Below are positions 7,338 to 15,014 of a DNA stretch of 23,330 nt, in pieces. Position 1 is the stretch's first letter. Each line of letters opens with the position of its first letter. Origin of the DNA: Bacillota bacterium. Lineage in GTDB: Bacteria; Bacillota; UBA4882; JAAYXC01. The translations under genes were made by a program, and so were the position numbers. Location: NCBI GenBank assembly GCA_012516115.1, contig JAAYXC010000252.1, positions 1 through 23,330 of the forward strand, read 5' to 3'. The notes under the pieces were generated by a model. It saw only the letters and a program-made list of their open reading frames with translations, had not been told where the DNA came from and did not search any database.

Positions 7338-7583
7338 TCAATCCTCGTCAAGGTCGACCGGCTCAAGGGAAAACCGTATCCGGTAACGCATGGCCTGAAT
7401 ACACCCCGGCTTGACCATTGTCAATGCATATCGCAGATTCTTCTTCTCGAGCTCCGACGAGACGATCAAGCCCTTGACCTCTTCCCCGGAGGAAGCCAGA
7501 TGCTCGTTTACCCACCCCATGTAACGCAGAAGTTGGCGAGTACCTGGTCTGTAACCCTGCCTCTTTTTTTTGATCGCTACTCC
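7338..7583 (-). pseudogene. Decayed C-terminal remnant of a DUF91/NucS-like nuclease
   Basis: A frame open from just after TAG 7586..7584 to TGA 7340..7338 reads RQLLRYMGWVNEHLA, then KGLIVSSELEKKNLRYALTM, then a final short strand. This resembles the C-terminal part of PD-(D/E)XK nucleases of the DUF91/NucS group, where GQLLRYMGWV follows the catalytic E-x-K strand. Here the matching upstream stretch is a degraded VAIKKKR next to a run of eight A, with no catalytic acid. The only ATG (7520) has no ribosome-binding site and would give 60 residues. The 5' two thirds of the gene are missing; brxL ends 18 nt upstream. I read it as a non-functional leftover. Family call moderate, remnant status fairly sure. 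Confidence 0.55.
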
Positions 7584-7601
7584 CTAGTATTTAAAAAATC
7601 C

Positions 7602-9659
7602 TTATTCCAAAAGGGCTTTCAGCAAGGCGTCTCGTGCGTCGGTATAAAATTGAATGTTCAGCTTTGCCGCCATTTCATCGGAGAGCTCCATCAGCTGTTT
7701 TCGCACCGAGATCGGTATGAGGAGCGCCGTTGCCCCTTTTTCTACGGCGAGTTCTGCAATGTTAACCGCTTTGTAAATGGGTTCAATGGAACCACCTAAG
7801 TTGATCTGGCCTACAACAATAAGCCCACCTCGTATACTTTTCTGGAGCAGCGCGCTACACAGTGCTAAAAGGACACCCACTCCCGTACCGCTTCCACTTT
7901 TAGCGTTATCAAAAGCCCGAAGCTGCACGGTGAACTCATGTGACCGAGGATCGCGATCTCCCACGAGTTCTTTTGCGTGCGCGTATAGGTTCTGTTCTGC
8001 ACACCTGACGCTTTCACGGAACGGCGGAGGAGGAGGTACATTTAGAATCTTCACTCCTGACCCAGGACCCACGGTTACATCGACCCGGAAGAGACCAGGG
8101 TGTTCATCGGGGGGGCCGCCCGTGCCGATCGTCCAGATCTGACCCGGCGGTAGAGGATCGGTCCCGATTTGGTTCTCACTTTGTAGTTCAGGTGTTGCAA
8201 CAAATTTCTCCACACCTTCAGCACCCAGGTAATAGCTGAAATGCGTGTTGCGGAACTCCGCAGGACCGATACGTTTTTGCTGTTCCTTCACGCGCCGGCG
8301 GCATTCCAACGCGAGACGGACAGCCCACTCGAGATCCTCATCCGGCACAGGTGATTCCGGATTTGGATGTATAAGCTTCAACAGGCCCGAAACCGTCTTC
8401 TGAACAGCCGTGATATCACCACCACTTAGAGCACCGCCCCAGAACACGCGGTTTTGTAGTACTACGGCTCGGGATTGCATACGCAGCCGGTGCCAACACT
8501 CGGAAAGAAAATCGCTCACCAGACCGAAGTGATCGGTAAAATGCTCGAGCGGTGAGAGCTTCGGAATTTCCCAACCCGCAATATAGCTATGAATACGATC
8601 CATAAAAGCGGTATCGTTCCTCATCTCGGGGGGTAAAGCACCGAAGAGATGACCAATACGCTGTTGGTGTTCCACGTCTACCTCGAAATTGCCCACGAAC
8701 ACTATTCCGCCGTCTGCCCGGATGCTCTCCTTGCCGCGGCTGAACTCAGCGGATTCCATGTATCCTTTCATGATGTTCACGCCGTCCTTCTGGTCAAAGG
8801 AAACACCGGAAATCTCGTCGAAGCAAACGACATCGTACTGGCAGACGAGTCCGCGCTGCCCAGTGGCCATATTCACGAACATGCGTGCAACCGTCGTCTT
8901 ACCGCCCGAGATAAGGTGCGCATAAGGTGATACCTGCTGGTAAAGATGGCTCTTGCCCGTGCCACGTGGGCCGAGCTCTACCATGTTGTAGTTACGCTCT
9001 ACAAAGGGCACCATACGTAAAAGTATCATATCCTGCGCCCGGGGCGAAAGCGTATCGGGCTCAAGACCAATGCTGCGAATAAGAAACCTCTTCCACTCTT
9101 CCGTGGTGAAGAACTCCCGTCCTCGGTAAAGAACATCCAAGACTTCGCGTTTGCTGAGTTGGATCTCACGTAGACTAACTACCCCGAAAGGCCGACCGTG
9201 CGCTTCCTGGGCAATGGCGGCATCGTATTCGAGCTCCACCTCGGCGTAGAAACCACCGGTGAGCATTCGCTCATTCTCCTGCACCAGGCGGCTGTCGATC
9301 CTTACATCCGTGAGCTTCAGGCTGGGAAGTGTTACAAGGTACGAGTCCGTTTTGGTATCCAGTCGTGCCTGCACGAGATCGATGATTTTGACGGAACCTT
9401 GCTCGCGCGCCCGGGCCTTGAAGAGTTCCTCCTCACCGGCGCGAACCGAGCGGTTAGAAAGCTGGCGTTCCACGATCCGCAGGCCTTCTTCGATCTCGCG
9501 CTCGTCGGTGCTGGCACAGTAACGGCCTAGGAGGAACTCCACCACATAGGTCGGCACCGGGTATTGGGCCTTAAACTTGCGCACAAGCTCCTTGCGAAAC
9601 ACAAATCCCTCGAAGCTCCGCGCGGCGATTTGATCCAATCGATCGAGAACGAGGTTCAT
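7602..9659 (-). CDS. brxL: BREX protein BrxL (AAA+ ATPase with Lon-like domain)
   Basis: The 685-residue length is usual for BrxL, needed for phage defence in type 1 BREX. Studied BrxL proteins form ring-like assemblies on DNA. Seen here: an N-terminal region (1-200, beginning MNLVLDRLDQIAARSFEGF), Walker A GPRGTGKSH (230-238), Walker B VVCFDE (277-282), sensor-like FVGNFEV (321-327), and a C-terminal Lon-fold domain (about 525-685, with AFDNAKSGSGTGVG at 583-595 and GGSIEPIYKAV at 622-632). The Lon serine motif is not canonical: by alignment with DGPSAG the catalytic Ser position is Gly, with serines at 588 and 590. K630 may be the dyad lysine. Start ATG 9659 overlaps the pglZ stop as ATGA. 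It is the last intact gene of the operon. Presence of BrxL places the system nearest to BREX type 1. Confidence 0.93.
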   Translation of the reverse strand: MNLVLDRLDQIAARSFEGFVFRKELVRKFKAQYPVPTYVVEFLLGRYCASTDEREIEEGLRIVERQLSNRSVRAGEEELFKARAREQGSVKIIDLVQARLDTKTDSYLVTLPSLKLTDVRIDSRLVQENERMLTGGFYAEVELEYDAAIAQEAHGRPFGVVSLREIQLSKREVLDVLYRGREFFTTEEWKRFLIRSIGLEPDTLSPRAQDMILLRMVPFVERNYNMVELGPRGTGKSHLYQQVSPYAHLISGGKTTVARMFVNMATGQRGLVCQYDVVCFDEISGVSFDQKDGVNIMKGYMESAEFSRGKESIRADGGIVFVGNFEVDVEHQQRIGHLFGALPPEMRNDTAFMDRIHSYIAGWEIPKLSPLEHFTDHFGLVSDFLSECWHRLRMQSRAVVLQNRVFWGGALSGGDITAVQKTVSGLLKLIHPNPESPVPDEDLEWAVRLALECRRRVKEQQKRIGPAEFRNTHFSYYLGAEGVEKFVATPELQSENQIGTDPLPPGQIWTIGTGGPPDEHPGLFRVDVTVGPGSGVKILNVPPPPPFRESVRCAEQNLYAHAKELVGDRDPRSHEFTVQLRAFDNAKSGSGTGVGVLLALCSALLQKSIRGGLIVVGQINLGGSIEPIYKAVNIAELAVEKGATALLIPISVRKQLMELSDEMAAKLNIQFYTDARDALLKALLE

Positions 9660-12016
9660 CCTTCACCACCTACAATTGTATTTTGCTTGGCCACCACGCG
9701 ACCGGCCGCATCCAGCAAGACTACGACGGCCGCCATACCCTCGTAGTCAGGCTCATCTACGACGAGCGCAGCATGACCCTCTTTCTCGATGGGTTGAGGC
9801 TTAGCCTCCGGAAGGAGAGAACTCGCAGGGTCTCCCACCTTGGTACGAAGATCCACATACCAGCCTATACCGGCGCCTGTTACGTGTATCCGACAACGCA
9901 GACCCGTCCAGCGCACCGAGTCTATTACTGGCTGTGTATCTCTAGACGCTCCAGGACGGACGACCAAGTCCAACACCACGCACTCCTGAAGGCTAAGGCC
10001 ACCGTGCGAGTATTCCGTATTCGCCTGGAAACTATCGATGCCCGGAGCCAGCACCACAATCACATCGGGATTCCAGTACCAGGGAACAGTTGGAAGATCG
10101 ACCTTTGACCCCGGTTTAAGGGTGCCGCAACGTGTCCAACGACTCTCTACCAGATAATAGGGCATTTTTACCTTGGGCAGACCTCCCGGAACGAGCAACC
10201 ATCCGTGGTCGGTTACAACGCGTATCTCCTTCCATCCCGCCTCGAAGAGGCTACGGATGCGATCCATGAGGCCCGCAATCTCCTCGCCGACACGGTGAGC
10301 CAGTTTCCATCCCTCTTTATGGCCCCGCCGATCGATCACGCCGAATTCCGTCCAACCCCGGCCCTCGGGATCGCCGGTTTCATCTGGACTAAGGACTTGG
10401 AAGCCACGGTCGTTCAAAAGCTGACGGAAACGATCTGGGGTGAGTATCTGAGCCGTGCCACGCAAAACGGGCTGGAAATCTTCTCCACTAGCTCCTTCCC
10501 CTGTGATCAGATCGGCCACCGGGGTAACCCCAGGCTTGGCCGTGGATGTGACCGGTGGCCAAGGAACCCAGCGCCAACTTTCTTCAACCTGAAATCCTTC
10601 TTTCTCAAGGAACGTTCGGAGGCGCTTGCCGAGATCCAACCGCAATCCATCCGCGAAGAGGACACAGGTCCCTTCGTCAATCTTGGCCAAGTTTTTAGAT
10701 GGTGCTGCAAAAGCCTTTTTCGGGTTCTCGTATACGTACTTCTGGAAGCGCTCAGCTCCAGCCTCAAGCCAAGAATTGTAGACGGACTGAATGGCTGTTG
10801 TCACCGCGGCTACATCCTGGGCTTTGGTGACCTCGGCAAGTGCATCTAGGACGGCTGCATCGGCATGCCAACCCTCGGCCACGAAAAATTCCGCCATAGC
10901 CACGACATCCTCGCTACCTGGTGGTTTCTTTGTCGCCTCTGCAAGCCTCGCCAGATGTTGAAGCGCCTGCGCCAACGGCGCCTCTCCGAGCTTTGCCCAG
11001 ACCCAAGTCCGCCGGGCACCGTGCGCGGCTTCGAGCTTTTCGATCTCCGACCTGGCAGCTTCGGGGGAAAGTTTCGCCAAGGCCATTAGCTCATGCCGAA
11101 GCTCATCTTCATCCTCCTCATTACATTGGGGCCAGCATTCCCGATAAAACAGGGACTGGTTCTCATGTTGTGGCTTCACCTTACGTAGAAGCCCCGGTAA
11201 GCTCGGATACGCCCCGGGAGCCTCGGCGAACCGCTCCCATACGGTTTCCCAGCTTCCCTCCCGTGCCCCCAGCTTCTCCGCACCTACTACCTCCCTATCC
11301 TTTTCCGGGTCGAAACCATAGCGATCCCGACAGGCCGCACAAAACGCCTGCCATTCCTCGGTTGTCCAGGTCTTTTGAGTTGATACGGGATCGTCAAGCC
11401 AACGCAAAAGCTCCCTGATAAGGTCGGGCTGAAGGAGTGTGTGAAAGTCCGCCGCGTAGAGTCGTCGCCCGCAGAGTTCCGCTACGGGTATGTCGGCAAG
11501 CTTGCCGAGCGCGTTCAAGAGGGCCTCGCGCGTTTCATCGTCACCGGCGATATCAAGCCCGAGGCCGCCACGCTTTGAAGTAAAAAAGGCATATACCGTC
11601 CAATCTTTCGTATTCTCTTGTGTAAACCATATGCCGCGGTATTGCAACTCCGCCAGCGGCTGAAGTTCGCGCGGACATTCTTCGATTGCGCGGAGCTCAT
11701 GCCGGCTCACACCGGGAAGGTAAAGGATCGGTACCTTGTTTGGGGACCAGTCGGCCTCCGGCAGCATCCGCGCAATCATACACCTAATCCAGATCGCCGG
11801 GCCGGTTTTATTCTGCGGTGAATAAGGGCCTAAGGTCAGAAAATGGGGAAGCGCTTCGCGCAGCCGTGGCACTAGGGGCTCCCATTGACGTTCCTTATCG
11901 GTCCAAAGGATCACCGCCGGCGCGATCTCGATCTGTGGGTTGTACGCGCTCGCGCGCTGATCAAGAGCCCTCAGGAGTTCTTCAAAGACGGTGGCCTTTG
12001 TACCAGCTCGGTTCAT
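9656..12016 (-). CDS. pglZ: BREX alkaline-phosphatase-like protein PglZ
   Basis: PglZ is the defining BREX protein, with an alkaline-phosphatase-superfamily fold. It is required for both methylation and phage exclusion, though its chemistry in defence is unsettled. The 786 residues fit the type B form. An alpha-helical N-terminal half (about 1-440) carries segments such as PVSTQKTWTTEEW. The phosphatase core follows: a metal-binding aspartate motif VLFADGLRLD (452-461, D456), a nucleophile-region Thr in PPVTSTAKPG (487-496), VTDHGWLLVPGG (601-612), and the metal-binding YSHGGLSLQE (669-678). A beta-rich tail ends the protein. Start ATG 12016 lies 1 nt after the PHP-ATPase stop; the 3' end overlaps brxL by 4 nt, so translation is probably coupled. 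All key motifs appear intact. Confidence 0.93.
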   Translation of the reverse strand: MNRAGTKATVFEELLRALDQRASAYNPQIEIAPAVILWTDKERQWEPLVPRLREALPHFLTLGPYSPQNKTGPAIWIRCMIARMLPEADWSPNKVPILYLPGVSRHELRAIEECPRELQPLAELQYRGIWFTQENTKDWTVYAFFTSKRGGLGLDIAGDDETREALLNALGKLADIPVAELCGRRLYAADFHTLLQPDLIRELLRWLDDPVSTQKTWTTEEWQAFCAACRDRYGFDPEKDREVVGAEKLGAREGSWETVWERFAEAPGAYPSLPGLLRKVKPQHENQSLFYRECWPQCNEEDEDELRHELMALAKLSPEAARSEIEKLEAAHGARRTWVWAKLGEAPLAQALQHLARLAEATKKPPGSEDVVAMAEFFVAEGWHADAAVLDALAEVTKAQDVAAVTTAIQSVYNSWLEAGAERFQKYVYENPKKAFAAPSKNLAKIDEGTCVLFADGLRLDLGKRLRTFLEKEGFQVEESWRWVPWPPVTSTAKPGVTPVADLITGEGASGEDFQPVLRGTAQILTPDRFRQLLNDRGFQVLSPDETGDPEGRGWTEFGVIDRRGHKEGWKLAHRVGEEIAGLMDRIRSLFEAGWKEIRVVTDHGWLLVPGGLPKVKMPYYLVESRWTRCGTLKPGSKVDLPTVPWYWNPDVIVVLAPGIDSFQANTEYSHGGLSLQECVVLDLVVRPGASRDTQPVIDSVRWTGLRCRIHVTGAGIGWYVDLRTKVGDPASSLLPEAKPQPIEKEGHAALVVDEPDYEGMAAVVVLLDAAGRVVAKQNTIVGGEG

Positions 12017-12017
12017 A

Positions 12018-15014
12018 TCAGAATCCGTACCGTTCCCTCCTCAGCCGGAACGCTTCGGCACTACCTTCCATGATGACTGTTACAAGATCCTTGATTTCAG
12101 CCTGATCAATGCTCCCCACACCTAAAAGCTTACCCATCCGATCCTCTACCCCTAAGGCGACGATGAGCTCTGCGTCGCCGTTGACGGGAATGATCGAATT
12201 GTGCGTGGCGACAATGATTTGGCGCGAGAACTTACGCTGGCGTAGCAGATTCACGACCACCTCATAGATATATCGGTTATCTAAATCAGCTTCAGGCTGA
12301 TCAATAATAAGAGGTTCCTTGCCAGCCGATAGCAAGAGACTTAGGATTGCCGTACTCCGTTGTCCAACAGACCCTGTAATGAGCGGTTTAAACTCTCCTT
12401 CCGGACCTCGAACCCAGGCCTCTACAGCGTCTTCGGGGAGGAAGTACTCAAGTTCGTCCAGTCGAATCCGCTCACGGCGCGCGAGGGCTCGAAAGAAATA
12501 TCCAGTCAATCCCGAATCGTTGTCGCCTCTCAAGAGCTTGGCAACAGCAGACTCAGTTACCGTAAGGGGATATCCTTGTTGTTCTGTAGCCTCAATATCT
12601 CTCCTCAAAGCCTTTACGAGGGCAGTAATTCGCTCCGGAATCCCCTCATTGGTGGCAAATACATAACCTACTAAGATGGCCCAGTCTCGCTCCTGAAGAC
12701 CTGCCCCCCCAAACCATTCCTCGCGACGACTTTCGAAGTCGCCTCGATCACCAAATGGAATTACTTCGAGACGAACATCGGCGTCCAGATCCTCAAGTAC
12801 CTTAGCCTGTTCTCGACGAAGAGCAAGACGTTCCTCATGAAGCCGGATCAGCTCGCTGCGCGCGTCACAAATCTTCTGCTCAACCTGCTCGATCTCCTGC
12901 GCGATCGAACGAAGACTCTGCACTTCACGTTCCAGTTCGGTCCGCTGATGGAGGAGCTTTTCATGTTGGCTAAAGTCAACGCCCCGCTCTTGCATCTCCT
13001 GACGAAGTACCTCGTACTCTTGCCGGGCATGATCATAATTGGCCTGCCATTCGGTTATGCATTCCGTCTTGATCACTTCCACCAGTTGGCGAAGCGCCTC
13101 GGCTTGTGTACGAAGCGCTTGAATGGTCTGGTTTAGACGTTCACGAACGCGCGCGGACACTTGATTTAACCACAAGGAAGACGGTGTGTGTGCAGGTATC
13201 TGGGGAAGGCCCTTAGCCATGTTTTCGGTATCAACCGCCTGCTGCTCGAGGAACGCGACTTGGGTTTCGATCTGGTTGAACACAGTGTCCAGCCACTGAC
13301 GTTCGCGCTCGAAGCTCTCAAAGCGGGTGAGGATATCTTGTCGTCCTTCCTGTTCGAGGAATGCGATTTGGTCGTTGACCATTCGAAGTTCCGTTTCTCG
13401 TGCAGGGAGCGTCTTCTGTCGCTCCTTAAGTCGTGAACGTTCGGCCTGGAGCCGCTGTATCCGCTCAACAACTTCACGCCGGGCCTGTTGATTTTGAATT
13501 AGTCGCTCCCGCTCGATGAGAGCGTCCAACTCGGCACGTTGAGACCTTGGATCCTTGGCGATAGCCGCAATCTGGCCTTGCGAGAATATACGTGGAATGA
13601 TGAGAGTGCGCACGTCAAGAGGTACTTTCTCTTCGGACGACTCACCAGGATCTCTCACGATTTCAATCCCGGCGCGAGTCCGCCGAACCCTATACCGGCG
13701 TTCGGCTACTACGATATCCGCTTCAAGCTCGAAATCAGGAAGAAGTGTCCCTTTGGTCTGTCCGAAGTCACGCATGTTTTTTTCCTGAAGTATTTCCATC
13801 ACGTCAGAATGAATCTTTTGCATCTCTTCGCTTGTGGTACGGCCAAAATCTTCTCCGCGTTCCCGGCCCAAGGTATAACGCAAGTATTCTATCACTGTAG
13901 ACTTTCCAGCCCCACGCCCACCAATAAGCGTCGTAAGACAGGCGCTGAATGGGATCTCTACTTCTTCGAAGAAATCCGTACGGCGAATCCTCAGGCGTTC
14001 AATACGGGGATAGGATTGTCCCGGAGGCCCATCAGCTTTACGACGTAATCGCGACTCAGGATCGAGAAGAGCGAGACGAATTCCTTCTACATCTGGAATT
14101 TCCATTTTAAGCCAAGTATAACAAGTACCAATTTCTTCATAGGCCTCAGGATCGGAACATTCGACGAGAGGACAATATTTCTTTTCTCGATAGCGTGCCC
14201 GCTGGCCATCCGTAAGCTGCTCCCAATCCTCTCCACGCCGCGCTGCATCCCAACGCCACAAAAGCTCCTTAAAGGCTAATGGAAGCCGGTCGTAGGGCCT
14301 TTTCGTTTGAAATCCATGCCAGTCCCGTCTGGTAACAACACGCTGGCGTAAGTGTCCTTTCATTTCCTCCCAAATGCTTGGGGTTATACTGCGATTAGAA
14401 CCCTTACTCGTTGTCTCCTCAATTACCCCCGCAGATTCATCCGCATGAGCGGGGAGTATCACAAACTCTAAGTTTCGATCACCAGTAAGTGGACGGCAGA
14501 AATCGTAGAGTCTCCTTAAGAACTCGTCTACAGATTGCCCGGTAGCACGCGGAGTTCCTGTCCTCGGGTCAAATCGATCACTACAACCGAAAACATAGTC
14601 GATGGCACGATCAATAATATCGGCGTCGGTGTTTGCCGCGAAGATAACAAGGAAATGGATCGGCCTTTCGCCGCCAACGCTAAACTCAACACCTGGTAGA
14701 ATGATGGGTATTTTCTGTCCCTGTTCCTGGGCATGTTGGACAAAGGAATCAAAGTAAGGCTTTAGGTATTTATAGCCGTCGATAGTGTTATGGTCTGTCA
14801 GCGCAACAAGATCTAGCCCTTGTTTTTCAATTGCCTGCCTACAGGCTTCGATGAATCGCTCCGCGATCTCTGCTAGCCGGTTGGGCTTCTCCTTTTTAAA
14901 CGCTTCGATGGCCGCTTGAATATTTTCACCAAACTTTTTTTCAGGGTCGAAAGGTGTATGTACATGGAGATCGCAACGCAGCCACCGTGCTCCTGGAAGT
15001 AACCGATCAATCAT
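12018..15014 (-). CDS. PHP-domain / SMC-like ATPase fusion (TrlF-type) inserted in the BREX operon
   Basis: A 998-residue fusion. The N-terminal PHP metal-dependent hydrolase domain has the full motif set: DLHVHT (15-20), TDHN (73-76), PGVEFS (107-112), H120 and PAHAD (188-192). An ABC/SMC-type ATPase follows: Walker A GGRGAGKST (365-373), Q-loop SQGQ (about 479), Glu/Arg-rich coiled-coil arms (about 490-560 and 690-780), signature GSVGQRS (881-887), Walker B with D905 and E908 (IIDQPEADLDN) and H-loop ATHN (about 936-939). Some databases call this layout the TrlF family. PHP domains hydrolyse phosphoesters, so a nuclease or nucleotide-cleaving effector gated by the ATPase is plausible; this is inference. 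It is not a core BREX gene. Start ATG 15014 overlaps the pglX stop (ATGA) and the stop lies 1 nt before pglZ, so it is embedded in the operon. Confidence 0.88.
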   Translation of the reverse strand: MIDRLLPGARWLRCDLHVHTPFDPEKKFGENIQAAIEAFKKEKPNRLAEIAERFIEACRQAIEKQGLDLVALTDHNTIDGYKYLKPYFDSFVQHAQEQGQKIPIILPGVEFSVGGERPIHFLVIFAANTDADIIDRAIDYVFGCSDRFDPRTGTPRATGQSVDEFLRRLYDFCRPLTGDRNLEFVILPAHADESAGVIEETTSKGSNRSITPSIWEEMKGHLRQRVVTRRDWHGFQTKRPYDRLPLAFKELLWRWDAARRGEDWEQLTDGQRARYREKKYCPLVECSDPEAYEEIGTCYTWLKMEIPDVEGIRLALLDPESRLRRKADGPPGQSYPRIERLRIRRTDFFEEVEIPFSACLTTLIGGRGAGKSTVIEYLRYTLGRERGEDFGRTTSEEMQKIHSDVMEILQEKNMRDFGQTKGTLLPDFELEADIVVAERRYRVRRTRAGIEIVRDPGESSEEKVPLDVRTLIIPRIFSQGQIAAIAKDPRSQRAELDALIERERLIQNQQARREVVERIQRLQAERSRLKERQKTLPARETELRMVNDQIAFLEQEGRQDILTRFESFERERQWLDTVFNQIETQVAFLEQQAVDTENMAKGLPQIPAHTPSSLWLNQVSARVRERLNQTIQALRTQAEALRQLVEVIKTECITEWQANYDHARQEYEVLRQEMQERGVDFSQHEKLLHQRTELEREVQSLRSIAQEIEQVEQKICDARSELIRLHEERLALRREQAKVLEDLDADVRLEVIPFGDRGDFESRREEWFGGAGLQERDWAILVGYVFATNEGIPERITALVKALRRDIEATEQQGYPLTVTESAVAKLLRGDNDSGLTGYFFRALARRERIRLDELEYFLPEDAVEAWVRGPEGEFKPLITGSVGQRSTAILSLLLSAGKEPLIIDQPEADLDNRYIYEVVVNLLRQRKFSRQIIVATHNSIIPVNGDAELIVALGVEDRMGKLLGVGSIDQAEIKDLVTVIMEGSAEAFRLRRERYGF

